DNA of 64,000 nt. It comes from Hysterium pulicare CBS 123377. Its lineage: Eukaryota > Ascomycota > Dothideomycetes > Hysteriales > Hysteriaceae. Positions 35,891 through 47,321 of the stretch are shown piece by piece. Numbering within the stretch: position 1 is the first letter of the stretch; the number at the start of each line of letters is the position of its first letter. Made by a program: the position numbers and the translations under genes. Below the pieces are notes generated by a model. That model was not told the origin of the DNA. It ran no database searches and was given only the letters and a program-made list of their open reading frames with translations. The stretch covers positions 1-64,000 of the forward strand of contig AJFK01000294.1 in assembly GCA_000467715.1 (NCBI GenBank), written 5' to 3'.

Positions 35891-36247
35891 ATGCCTTCTC
35901 AACCATTCACCGCCTCTTCTTCGTCTCCCAAATCCCCCCCAAGCCCACCATCGATCGTGCTCTCCCCGGCCGAGGGTATTCTTAAAACACACATCAACCC
36001 CCAATATTCCATCTAACCATTCCGTGTAGGCTCGTCGACTTCTCCTTCAACACCATCATCGTCCCCCACCCGGCAACTCTTCCAACCCAAAGAACAAGTT
36101 GCTTCGGCGTATCGGCTACGCTACGCACAGTACCTTGCAGCCACCTTCAACATCAGCTTAGACGCAGCGTTGGCGGAGGCGGAACATCAACTCGCACCCA
36201 GACGGTCGTCGTATGTCTCTGAGGCCGAGATGAGTCGGATGATTTGA
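35891..36247 (+). CDS. Small two-exon protein, 100 aa
   Basis: Too short and split to show as a long frame. Exon 1, 35891-35975, encodes MPSQPFTASSSSPKSPPSPP and 8 more residues; a 54-nt intron (35976-36029, donor gtattc, branch-like catctaacc, acceptor gtgtag) follows; exon 2 is 36030-36247. The first half is Ser/Pro-rich. The second half is a charged helical segment (QVASAYRLRYAQYLAATFN, then SLDAALAEAEHQL) ending SYVSEAEMSRMI. The frame closes exactly, and the helix-like C-terminal half argues that it is a real gene. No known function; probably cytosolic. Confidence 0.6.
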
Positions 36248-37327
36248 GGGTTTTATGGGCGTTTGGGGCTTCTTTGGGCATTTTGGCATGGATGCATTCG
36301 GGCTAATGGCGTCCTAGGCATGATGACGAAGTTATGAGAAGGATTCTATATCGCATCTTAACTGATGATAAAATGGGAAGCAGATTATGTGAAGCACTTA
36401 TGCAGGCGACGTGTCTGGTTTTTTTCCATCGACGTTTGCTCGTTCAAGCCAGAGTGAAAGAGTTTCATTGTGAGACTGACGCGCCATGTTCATCTTGTCG
36501 CAAACTACTCTTTGTAGGACGCGTAGCTGTTACTGACATGCACGTGTGCCCAGAGTAGACACAACGCAGTCTAGCGGCCTTTCAGTCGTCATCGTCATCT
36601 CACTTCTGAGCCTAAGACATCAACGTTGTTCACCCTACTACCTCTCCATCGTGCTTCGATTTGAGAAGTAAACACCTCAATACTTGCTCCATAATACTGT
36701 TCTCAGAGTAAAAGTTGTTATCACCAAAAGGGTTCTGACTGGCCGATTTGCCGACCGCCTAGAAACGCCCTGCATCTCCGCCACTGGGCGCTGCATCATC
36801 AATCGTTCCCCTTACTCCAGTACTCCAGCGAGCGACTCCTCATCAATCTTGATCGTGAAGGCTAAGCCACTATGTTTTTATCATTAGCTCAAAGACTTTC
36901 TTGGTACAGACTCCATGATGAAGCCAAGACTCGTATCAGCTTCAGCAGTTCTTCATTTCGAAATATCTCTCTACATGTCCTGCGTCTACTCAATACAGAT
37001 CAAATTTCTATAAGTTCTATTTCAAGATGCAATATGAACACGTCTTGCGATCTTATTATCAATCACGGCCCACTCAAGAGGGTCTTCGTGGCCCTCGCAA
37101 TCGCTCAAAAGATGGTTGTGCATTCACCAACGGGAAGAAGCTGTAACCCGCGAATACCAAGAGGATCCGAATGCAGTCGCCTTGCTTGGAGACGACCCAC
37201 GTAGCTTCTAGCGTGTCATGCGCGACCCCACTACTGCAGCATTGCCAAACGGCCATAACTACCACTCCGCAGTCTTTTCCTCTCCAATTTCATTTCTTAA
37301 CCAAGCTGGGCTTTATTTTTACTTTGA
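36248..37327. other. Intergenic, ENA ATPase promoter region
   Basis: 1.08 kb upstream of the ENA-type ATPase. Open frames at 36684-37204 have no motif. A long promoter would suit a salt- and pH-regulated ENA gene (PacC/CrzA sites are known in the family), but I did not identify such a site with confidence. Confidence 0.4.
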
Positions 37328-40300
37328 ATGGGTGAAGAGAGTACGCAACCTACCGTCGAGGAGTCGACTGAACCTCCTATAGGTGCCCAAAGAGCAGGTA
37401 ACTACGACGAACATGCTCACGCGAGCAACAACTATCGGCAGGACATCCACAACACTGCCCATACTATCACCCCCGGCCAGGTTGCCGAAGCGCTGGATGT
37501 CAATCCACGGTATGTTCTAGGTAATGTATGTAGATCTCCACTGACGCTCTATCAGGAATGGTCTCAGCAACTCCGAAGCAGAATCTCGTCTTCGGCATTA
37601 TGGACCTAACAAGATTAAAGGAGCTCATGGGATACCCATGTGGGAGATTCTCTTGAGTCAGGTATCGAACTCTCTTACTTTAGTACGTAACTGCCTCTCT
37701 TGTGCTGGTTTCAAATACCTTTGAGTTTCCCTGGATCAGCTGCTCTCTTGAAGGAGCATTTAATTTCTTCATAACAAGTACATAGTCCTTTACGACCTTG
37801 GCCTATCTGCAAATGCACTGCAGTCCTTTCAAACCTTCAAATATGAAGTCTCTCATACAGGATGATACTCATTTGTGGATCAGGTTCTTGTTATGACTAT
37901 GGGTCTAAGTTTCGGCATACACGATTACATTGAAGGAGGTGTGATTACTGCAGTCATTTGCCTCAACATCATTGTTGGGTAAGTACTTCGAAATCTGACC
38001 AAGGAAACCCCTGACTCCTTTAGGTTCTTTCAAGACTATCATGCTGCAAAGACTATCAACTCTCTCATGGCGCTCGCTGCACCCATATCCAAGGTCCTTC
38101 GTGATGGAAGAATCGATACGATCAAGGCCGAGAAGCTTGTGCCTGGCGATGTGGTTCAGCTTTCCGTCGGCGACATTGTTCCAGCCGATTTACGTCTTAT
38201 CGATGGGGTGAATGCCGCTGTAGACGAAGCACAGCTTACTGGAGAGTCTCTTCCTGTGTCGAAGACACCTTTCGAAACTTTTACCGATGAGGACCTTGCA
38301 CCTGGAGATCGTACCAACATGGCATTTTCTGGCACCACGATGACTGCTGGGAGAGCCACCGGCATCGTAATTGCCACGGGCATGGAGACCGAATTCGGAA
38401 GCATAGCTAACATGCTTCGTTCCGACGACAGCACCCCAAAAAGTTCAAGTTGGCACAGCCGGAGACTGCGGTCTATGAAGAATGGTGCATTATATCTGTT
38501 AGGACTGGATAGCAGCCGCACGCCACTCGGAAGAACCCTAAGCAAGTTCGCCCTCTTGCTCTTCGGACTCGCTATCTTGCTAGCCATTATTGTTTTCTCA
38601 GCCAATAAGTGGCAAGTTGGGGGCGAGGTACTGATTTATGGTATTTGTGTCGCAGTTGCTGTGATTCCCGAATCTCTCATCGCGGTCCTTACTATTACGT
38701 TTGCGGTCGGCACTAAAGCAATGGCAAAAGGCAACGTCATCACGAGGAAACTCTCTGCTTTGGAATCTGTTGGAGGGGTTACGAACATATGCTCAGATAA
38801 AACAGACACACTCACCCAAGGCCGGATGATAGCTCGAAAGGCATGGGTTCCAGGATCGGGCATTCTGACAGTTCACGACTCGACCTCTCCATTCGACCCA
38901 ACCAGTGGGTTTCTCAAGTTGAACGATGAACAACTCGAAGTGCAGGAGTATGTTCCAGACTTGCAGATGTCACTTTTTATGCGAGCCATTGCGCTCTGTA
39001 ATTTATCTACAGTCTACGGACCTGCAGCTGATCCATCTTCGATTAACAAAACAACACGGCCTGAAGATACAGATAGCGAGCTTGACCTAAGCCGCGAAAC
39101 AACAGCTTCGGGTGGCGGACCTACGAATGCATGGAGCGGTGTGGGTGAACCCACCGAGATCGCTCTTCATGTTCTCGCATGCCGTCTCAAAATGGGAAAG
39201 TCTTCGCTGCTGTCAAGTCACGGTGTCGAACTCGCTGCAGAATTCCCTTTCGACTCAACAGGGAAGAAGATGACTGTTGCGTACCGAGATCCTCAAGCCC
39301 ACGATGTGGAGGTATTCACAAAAGGCGCTACAGAAGTATTGGTCTCCTTATTGCGCGTCGCTGACGAAGAAAAGGTTGAAATTTGTGCAACAGCCGAGAA
39401 CATGGCTAGCGAAGGTCTACGGGTTCTTTGCGTAGCTCACAAGGCTTTGCGGGTGGATGGAGACATTCCGGAGCGAGCTGTGATTGAGAAAGATCTCAAT
39501 TTCCTCGGTTTAGTTGGTCTATATGATCCACCCCGCCTCGAAACTGCCGAGGCCGTTCGTAGATGTCAGCTCGCCGGCATCACTATCCATATGGTCACCG
39601 GCGATCATCCTCAAACAGCCATGGCGATTGCTCATGAAGTTGGTATTCTAAGGTCAACGGCTCCGAATACCAGCATTGGTACTGCTATTATGCACGCCGA
39701 AGACTTTGATAAACTATCGGACGCTGAGATTGATGCAATGGGAACTCTACCTCTGATACTAGCCCGGTGTAGTCCAAAGACCAAGGTACGAGTTGTTCAA
39801 GCCATGCATCGGCGGAACGCCTTTTGTGTTATGACTGGTGACGGGGTGAACGATTCACCAGCACTCAAGCACGCCGACGTTGGGGTTGCTATGGGATTGA
39901 ATGGAAGCGATGTAGCTAAGGAAGCTGCCGATATGGTTCTCACTGATGACAATTTTGCTTCTATTGTAAAAGCAGTTGAGGAAGGACGGCGCTTGTTTGA
40001 TAATATTCAGAAGGTGAACAATTGCCGAAACAGCACTCCGATTCGTTGTATAATCTATGCTAATCACGCTGAACAGTTTCTTATGCACCTCCTCATCTCC
40101 AACATCGCCCAAGTAATTCTTCTCTTAATCGGCCTCGCCTTCAAAGACCAAGACAACCACTCCGTCTTCCCACTCTCCCCAATTGAAATTCTTTGGGTGA
40201 ACCTCATCACCTCCTCTTTCTTAGCCATTGGTCTAGGTCTCGAAGAAGCACAGCGCGACATCATGTTTCGACCACCTCAGGATCTCAAAATCGGCGTCTT

Positions 40301-40895
40301 CACTCGCGAACTCATCATCGACAAGTTCATCTACGGCTTCTCCATGGGCTCACTTTGCCTGACCGCGTTCGCAAGCGTGGCTTATGGACCTGGACACGGA
40401 GACTTGGGAAGTGGATGTAATGAAGGGTGGAACGACACCTGCGACACAGTTTTCCGCGCCCGAGCAACCACCTACGCAACCATCACACTCCTCCTCCTCA
40501 TAACAGCATGGGAAGTCAAGCATTTCTCCCGCTCCCTCTTCAACCTCGACCCCACGCGCCGCTCCAACCGCACCTTCTCCATCTTCCCCACCGTCTGGCG
40601 CAACCGCTTCCTCTTCTGGGCCGTCGTCGCTGGCTTCACGATCATGTTCCCCGTCATCTATGTCCCTGTCATCAATAAACAAGTCTTCAAGCATGCCGCT
40701 ATTACTTGGGAATGGGGGATCGTGTTCGGATGTGTGGCGTTTTATGTCGCGGCGGTGGAGAGCTGGAAGGCGGGGAAACGGAGGTTTGGGTTGGGGAGTG
40801 GGAGGCATAGGTTTGTGACTAGGGAGGATGCGGAGGTGAGGGCGGGGTTGGATAGGGTGGGTGGGGTGAAGGAGAGGATGGAGGTGGAGGGGTAG
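37328..40895 (+). CDS. ENA-type (P-IID) Na+/K+ exporting ATPase with altered DKTGT motif
   Basis: Plasma-membrane P-type ATPase that pumps out Na+ or K+ for salt and alkaline tolerance. Five exons: 37328-37509, 37556-37682, 37884-37978, 38024-40013 and 40077-40895, total 1070 aa, normal size. The N-terminal cation-ATPase domain reads GLSNSEAESRLRHYGPN. TM1-2 spans exons 2-3, the actuator has LTGES, and TM4 has VIPESL. The hinge MTGDGVNDSPALKHADVGVA and MVTGDHPQTA are intact. The phosphorylation motif at residues 393-397 reads DKTDT instead of the near-invariant DKTGT (codon gac at 38805-38807). The last intron (40014-40076, 63 nt) has no stop and would go unnoticed; removing it restores DNIQKFLMHLLISNIAQV. 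Intron 2 is long (201 nt). The protein may be impaired if D396 is real. Confidence 0.93.
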
Positions 40896-41584
40896 GGAGA
40901 GGGTAGGATTACTGGGGTTGGATTGTTAGTCTTTTTGTACTTGGATTTTATACACTCTTTGATTGTTGATGAGGGAGGATGAGTGCAGTTGAGCTGTGTG
41001 AAGCGTGGTAAATCGAAATTGTGTCTGGGTGGGGAAGTAGATTGAAATATCATTCCCTTATTCTAGAATTTTATAATTTTATTTTATTTCTTGATAATGT
41101 TTCTTTTTGAAAGTTCTTTTAATACATTCAAAGTTTTCTATAGTAAGAGGAAATTTGAAAAGAGGACACTTCTTTTAGCCTTCCAGACCTATTTGTAGTA
41201 GTGCGGTAAGAAGCACGGGATGGAGTATACGGGATATCGTGAGATAAGAGTGAGGGCTTGTGAATATTGTGAAATGAGAATTGTGGGTAGGGTTCTGGCG
41301 ATGCGCGGGCGGATGCTAGAGGGTTGTACGCTATGTATACCAATCTTTATCTGGAGGAACCAGGATGAGGGGCGAATTGAAAGGCAATTTACTCAATCTA
41401 TGTGTCGCTCAAACTGGGAGAAAGTCCTTTTTAAATTATCTCTGACTACAGGGTTTTCTTTAATTGAGTTTGCAAAGTCATAACAGCAGCACGAGCGAGA
41501 GATACACGAATTGGGAAATACCCGCAACGGTCTATCCTAACGTGACTTGCAGGAGGTATCAAGCCGAGCTATCAACGAGTAACA
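40896..41584. other. Intergenic between convergent ENA and F-box genes
   Basis: About 690 bp between two convergent 3' ends. AT-rich around 41060-41160. No gene or named site seen. Confidence 0.5.
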
Positions 41585-43126
41585 TCAGAAAAGAAACCTC
41601 GCCGTATGTCTAGGATCCTCATCATCCCAGGGCGCCAGAACCGGAAGAACGCAATCAAACTTAGTATCTCCAGCGTCCGTCTCCCGTGATTGCAAAGCGG
41701 GACTAGAGGTCGATTCGCACTTCATGAAGAAAGACGAAACATTCTCCCGCTCGAGTTCCGGTGGAAGGGCCGCTGCTGCGACATTCCACTTCAGGACGAA
41801 AAGGGGTACGACATCATTAATGAAGCTTTGCAGCTCATCCTTGATTTTTGATTCGCAGCTGTTCTCTTCGTCTTGTATGGCCTTTTGCACATCCTCGTAG
41901 AGGACTTTGGCTTTCTGAAAGAGCGGGTACTTCGGGTCGTCGGGGGAATCCTTCATTATATCCCACGCTTCCGCAAACGCTGGACCAATCCAGTCCATGT
42001 GTGGACTAGAGCGGTAATTTGGTATCCGACGTAGGATATCGAGGGCATAGAGGATACGGAATAGAGCCGCGAGCGGCCGGCAATAGGCTTCTCCGCGCTT
42101 GTTTTCTAATCTGTCGAGTTGTCTGATTGCATCGATTTCGCTGACTTGGGGTAGTGTTTCCGTCTTGGCATTGGATTTGAGCGCGGCCATGACGCGATTG
42201 AATGTGAGGCCATAAACTGCACAATTCAACCACTGCATATATTTGGCGAGTGCATCTTGATCCATGGTAGTTACCGGCCGGCGTTCTTGTCGTATTGCAT
42301 AATGGAGTAGGCAAGGAATCGACTGGTAAGTAGGGACCGCGTGATCATAGCGACCATTCACCAGATGCTCATCGGCCACAGACTTCAGCCACAGCATGAG
42401 ACCACACAGGTGCCAGATGTTTGAGAGAGTCTCGAAAGTGGGATCGGGCTCGTTGTTGATGCTATCTTCGATGATTCTCGCGTGCTGCGGATCACCACTC
42501 CCGATGATGTTGCATCGATGAAGAGGTCCATGTAGACCTTTGAAATAGTCTAACAAACCCTTGTGTTGTACAAGTGGGACTCCAGGATGAATAGAGATTC
42601 TATAAGAGAGGCCGTGTTCGCCTTTTCGCATGTCGTTGTCCGGTGGAACTCGAAGGCAGTACATTAGGTCGTGGGTTCGAACGCAACGTAAGAAGTCAAC
42701 AAGATCCTTCTCCAGAACGAGCACGTGTCGACTCGAGAGTGTGATTTTATGGTCCTGGACGATGACAGTCTGGAGTGAGCTGCCCGGCTGTGGAAATTGC
42801 ACGGAAACATGAAGTTTACCGGGTGGACACGCGGACCGCATCGAGGCATTGGTATTGACGAATTGTGGTATACCGAGGTCTGATGAATCGTAGATGAATT
42901 GGATCAAGTTGATGTCGAAATTGATCCACGAATTTGCATTGTGGAAATACAATTTCGCCAACTGATGGATTTCTTTGTTTACCCTGAGTATTGACAACTC
43001 GAAGCGATAGCCTCGAGGCTTGCTGTCAGTGGCCGGATACTCAACTTCCGGTGCGTTAAGTAGGTAGCGGAGAACTTCATTGAAGAGCTCAAGAGGAAGA
43101 CTCTCGAGGCGCGACCCATTCGACAT
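41585..43126 (-). CDS. F-box-like hypothetical protein
   Basis: Single exon. From MSNGSRLESLPLELFNEVLR (43126) it is 513 aa; the frame stays open 75 codons upstream to another ATG (43351), but that extra part is proline-rich and unlike the family. The first 40 residues match the F-box pattern (LxxLPxELxxxVLxxLL), suggesting an SCF ubiquitin ligase adaptor or an F-box relative. The next part (RFELSILRVNKEIHQLAKLYF) is the usual fungal 'cell-surface/F-box' arrangement, followed by helical repeats (LNCAVYGLTFNRVMAALK, LAALFRILYALDILRRI) that may be TPR-like. The target is unknown. Such proteins are numerous and fast-evolving in filamentous fungi. Confidence 0.75.
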   Translation of the reverse strand: MSNGSRLESLPLELFNEVLRYLLNAPEVEYPATDSKPRGYRFELSILRVNKEIHQLAKLYFHNANSWINFDINLIQFIYDSSDLGIPQFVNTNASMRSACPPGKLHVSVQFPQPGSSLQTVIVQDHKITLSSRHVLVLEKDLVDFLRCVRTHDLMYCLRVPPDNDMRKGEHGLSYRISIHPGVPLVQHKGLLDYFKGLHGPLHRCNIIGSGDPQHARIIEDSINNEPDPTFETLSNIWHLCGLMLWLKSVADEHLVNGRYDHAVPTYQSIPCLLHYAIRQERRPVTTMDQDALAKYMQWLNCAVYGLTFNRVMAALKSNAKTETLPQVSEIDAIRQLDRLENKRGEAYCRPLAALFRILYALDILRRIPNYRSSPHMDWIGPAFAEAWDIMKDSPDDPKYPLFQKAKVLYEDVQKAIQDEENSCESKIKDELQSFINDVVPLFVLKWNVAAAALPPELERENVSSFFMKCESTSSPALQSRETDAGDTKFDCVLPVLAPWDDEDPRHTARFLF

Positions 43127-43752
43127 GATGACTGGAACGCGAGAGTATTGACTTGACAATGTTCGTGGTTGTGGTAATGGTGGTAATGGTGGATTTGGTG
43201 GTTTGTATTTCTTCAAAACGACTTTAGAAGACCAAACCGGTATCGTTGGAGAAAATATTAGATACAGGCCTGGATAGGAACTTTCATCAAGCGCTTCACA
43301 TGAAAGTAATGCGATGACAAGACCTGGTGAATGAAGGCTGTCACAGTTCAATTCTGGCTACATCTCCTGTCCTCCGCCTTTCTTTGTGAATGCTATGCGG
43401 CGCCTAGCATTGTGAATCGAAGTTCGAAAGTCACCTGGTAGTATTAGATGAGGGATAAGGGTTATCAGTTTTGATGCAAGATCAGGAAAGTCTATTGAAA
43501 AGCGTTTATAGTTGACACATAATATAGAATGGAACATGCGATGCTTTGTAAAAATGCAAATGGAGTAGACCGAATCAAAGATACTGGAAGTTGATGGGGT
43601 GACACTTGAGGATGTGATTTGAGGAAAAGTAAATTGGGTATACCGCTGTTCGCCAAACCAACGTCATCAATGAGTCGTTCCATAGCACTTCCAGACCAAG
43701 TTGAGTGGTCTGACTCAGATCTATCTCGAAGTTTCGAAACAGACTGCTTAAT
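43127..43752. other. Intergenic between F-box gene and erg20
   Basis: About 625 bp, including the possible N-terminal extension of the F-box protein (43127-43351) and the erg20 3' flank. No other feature. Confidence 0.4.
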
Positions 43753-44844
43753 TTACTTGCTTCTCTTGTAGATCTTCTTGAGAAACGCCTCAAACACCTC
43801 CTTCTTGAGACCTTCTGACTCATCGACCTTGGCGATCTTCTCCCGCAAATCAGCAACACGCTCCTCTTCCCATTGCTCGTAGAACTCCGCGAGCTTCAAT
43901 TCGTGGTACAAAGCCTTGACCTTCGCTTCGCACTCATCGTTCTTCTGGCCGTAGTTGTCGTCAAGCAGCTTGCGCTGCTCAGGGGTCACCTTCTTCAAGG
44001 CCTGGTTGATAAGCCAGGAGCACTTGTTATCCTTAATGTCGGTGCCAATCTTGCCCAATACTTCTGGGTCCGCAAAAGCATCAAGATAATCATCTTGAGC
44101 TTGGAAGTACTCGCCCATAGGAATGAGGATATCCATAGCGGTCTGGAGGTTCTTTGGTGTTGCGTGACCGGTGTAATACAGCGCAAGTGCGACAGGGAGA
44201 TAAAAGCTGTAATAAGCTGTCTTGAAAATGACGATGAAAGAGAACTTTTCCAAGCTGAAGTTGTTCAAGTCGACGTGATCCTCTGGAGCAGTCAGGAGAT
44301 CACACTCTTGGCCAAGTTCGGTCTGGAACGTGGTCTCGTGGAACAGCTCAACCATGTCAATGTAAGAGCTTTCTTGACGGAAGTGCTTTTTCAGTAAGAC
44401 GTAGATTGCAGCCTCGAGCATAAAGGCGTCGTTAATAGCAATCATTCCGACATTGGGAGCCAGATACCAGCAAGGAGATCCTCGGCGGGTTTTCGAAGAG
44501 TCCATGATGTCGTCAGAAACCAAGAAGAAAGCTTGGAGGAGTTCAATCATCCATCCTAGTGCTGCGGCGCGGAAGTAGTCCTCTCCCTCCAATGGCTTGT
44601 TGAGTATGATAGCCGAAGTGTCCACGACGGACATGCCGCGATTGCATTTTCCGCCGACGGTATTGTAGTTGAGTGACTAACAGAAGGAAATGAGAAGTGG
44701 ATCATAAGAACTGCCATCAAGTTTCCTCACATTGACAAACCAATCTAATGGTTGTTGGGGTAGTTTGTATTGTTTGCAGTGGTTGGCAAGGTCTTCGACC
44801 AGACGCGGCCAGACGCTCTCAAACTCTTTCAGGGTAGTAGGCAT
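43753..44844 (-). CDS. erg20: Farnesyl diphosphate synthase
   Basis: Condenses IPP with DMAPP and then GPP to make farnesyl diphosphate, the branch point for sterols, dolichol, haem A and prenylated proteins; cytosolic. Two exons, 44844-44731 and 44676-43753, give 345 aa. The first Asp-rich motif DDIMD is at 93-97 and the second DDYLD at 233-237. Two Phe residues 4 and 5 places before the first motif ([11 protein letters not shown]) set the C15 chain length, as in eukaryotic FPPS. The usual KLNRG motif reads KCNRG here (Cys at Leu). The C-terminus KKIYKRSK is basic, as in the family. It is divergent from cdc23, sharing a 371-bp promoter region. Confidence 0.96.
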
Positions 44845-45215
44845 ATCGGCTAGAAGTCTATCACAGTGAATCTATCCGGGGATCTATGAAGTTGGCGCGA
44901 ACTAAATTGGATTTTGTATTGCTGTCGGCCGAGAAGGGGTGAAAGGAGACCGAATATTGTGAGACTTTGCGCTCGGCGATGATAGATGTGGAAAGCACCG
45001 AGATGCCCGATCGGAAAATTCTATTTCCAGCTTTGTTTGCTTGGCGCCGCGGATGAGGCTCATTGGCCCCGCCTTCACATTCACATTCACCTCTAAAGCT
45101 ACTACAGACACCTATTTTCAACGCGTTATCTTCTCCCTCGACGCGACGCCCTACTGTCCGACCTGCGAAAATGTTCGGCTGAGAGCTGCGAATATCCTAA
45201 TTCGCCTCGTTCAAT
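44845..45215. promoter_or_regulatory. Bidirectional promoter of erg20 and cdc23
   Basis: 371 bp between two divergent starts. Contains an inverted CCAAT core (cattggcccc near 45060) followed by a C-rich stretch. No other site can be named with confidence. Confidence 0.4.
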
Positions 45216-47321
45216 ATGAGTGCCATCTCTGAAAGCGATGCTGCGCAATTGAAGGCCCGGCTCCAAGACGCCGTGTTATCATGCACCGAGCGTTGCTTAT
45301 ACCAGTCAGCCAAATGGTATAATACCCTCCACTGCATATCTAGTTATATTCCGGGGCTGACTTACCTCCGATAGGGCTGCAGAGCTCCTTACCTCCTTGC
45401 CTTCCTCAGACCTAGACGGTTCGGATACGGACGTCGATTCACCCATGTCCGATTCCCGACCTCCACAGACTCCTACGCCTACAGTGCCAAAGGACCCTCT
45501 GGAATCTCGACTCGAAGAGCGCGAAAAGCATAAATTTCTTCTTGCCAAGACCTACTTTGATTGCCGGGAATACGATCGATGCGCAGCTGTTTTTCTACCC
45601 AGGACGCTACCAAAAGGCGCTGTCAACACATCGTCTCCGACGTCTAAGACAAAGTCTCCTGCAAAGGGGAAAGCGAAACTCGGAGCTTCTACTCAAGCAA
45701 AGTCTTCTGTAAGATGGATGTTCGGACTGAGCCAGAAAGCGCTCTTTCTGGCTTTATATGCGAAATACATTGCCGGAGAGAAGAGGAAAGACGAAGAAAG
45801 TGAGATGATTCTCGGTCCTCAAGATGGTGGTGTAACGATGAACAAAGAGTTGATCGGAATTTCCACCATACTGGAAGAGTGGTTCGCAAGAGCATCTGAG
45901 GAAGAGAGACAACCGCAAGGATGGCTAGAATACCTTTATGGCATTGTTCTTACCAAAGGGAAGAACGAACAGATGGCAATAGAATGGTTGGTACGAAGTG
46001 TCAACTGCTACCCGTATAATTGGGGTGTATGGCAGGAATTGTCTAGCATTCTGACCACCGTTGAGGAGGTAAGTAATGAGCAATATTGACTTTGATATCA
46101 AGCTAATCCTTGGTCTGCCAGTTGACTTCCGTCACTTCAAAGCTACCTCAGAACATTATGACGTTTATTTTCCACGTTCACGCCATGCAAGAACTCTACC
46201 AGTCTACTGAACAGGTGCACAATGAACTTTCACAAATTCAACAATTCTTTCCCGCGTCTTCTTTCCTCAAAACTCAACGGGCCCTACTATTCTACCATAC
46301 TAAGGACTTTGACGAGGCTGAATCTATCTTCTCCGGGCTTCTTGAATCCGATCCACATCGAATTGACTCTCTTGATAATTACTCCAATATTCTCTACGTC
46401 ATGGGACTTCGACCAAAACTAGCGTTTCTCGCTCAGTTGGCGACTGCGACTGATAAGTTCAGACCGGAGACTTGCTGCGTTGTTGGTAACTATTACTCAC
46501 TCAAGTCCGAGCACGAGAAGGCTGTCATGTATTTCAGACGTGCGCTCACCCTAGATCGGAACTTCCTATCAGCATGGACGTTAATGGGTCACGAATTTGT
46601 TGAAATGAAGAACACTCACGCCGCTATTGAATCCTATCGCCGCGCAGTCGACGTGAATCGCAAGGATTATCGAGCTTGGTATGGGCTAGGCCAGACATAT
46701 GAGGTACTAGAAATGCACAGCTACGCATTATTCTATCATCAGAGAGCCGCATCATTACGACCGTATGATCCTAAGCTGTGGATGGCAGTCGGCCAATGCT
46801 TCGGAAAGGTTGGGAAATATACTAACGGTATCCGAGCATACAAGCGCGCTCTCGTCGCAGGAAGCTATTATGATGCAGGTGTTGGAAGCAGCTTTGGGAG
46901 TCAAGAAGGCTCCCCCGGACTTGGAGGCGGAATACTGGACCCCGAAGTTCTCTATCAGATTGCGCTATTGTACGAGCGAATGAATGAGCCGCAGGAGTGT
47001 GCTGCATACATGGAGTTGACGATCGCTCAAGAAGAAGGTCCCGAATTTGATGAATACAATTCCATGGCTGGGGATATGATGGGTGTCGGTGTCACCCCGA
47101 CGACGAGCAAAGCACGACTCTGGCTGGCCAGATGGGAGTACGCAAGGGGCATGTACCAGAGAAGCATGGAACTTGCGAACGAATTATGTCAAGACGGTGT
47201 GGAAGTCGAAGACGCGAAAGCTTTGGTTCGAGACATTAGGGCTCGAATCGATAGCCAAAAGAATGAGGGTGCACGGAGAGAAGTTGAGGCTGTGGAGCGG
47301 AGGTTTGGGCGGAAGACCTGA
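45216..47321 (+). CDS. cdc23: Anaphase-promoting complex subunit Cdc23 (APC8)
   Basis: TPR scaffold of the APC/C ubiquitin ligase, which drives anaphase and mitotic exit; nuclear. Three exons, 45216-45316, 45375-46068 and 46122-47321, total 664 aa. The N-terminal Cdc23 domain starts MSAISESDAAQLKARL, with a filamentous-fungus Ser/Pro insert at about 45-75 and the family segment KHKFLLAKTYFDCREYDRCA. TPR repeats run from about 285 to 530, for example CCVVGNYYSLKSEHEKAVMY, AWTLMGHEFVEMKNTHAAIE and AWYGLGQTYEVLEMHSYALF. A Gly-rich loop near 515 interrupts the TPR array, and the C-terminal helix is lysine/arginine-rich. Divergent from erg20. Confidence 0.95.

Noticed and set aside
36165-36182. 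16-base identity (gacgcagcgttggcgg) between exon 2 of the small gene and unit 3 of the 129-bp repeat at 22200.
   Set aside because: About one 16-mer match of this kind is expected by chance in 64 kb when both strands are compared, and the flanks do not match.
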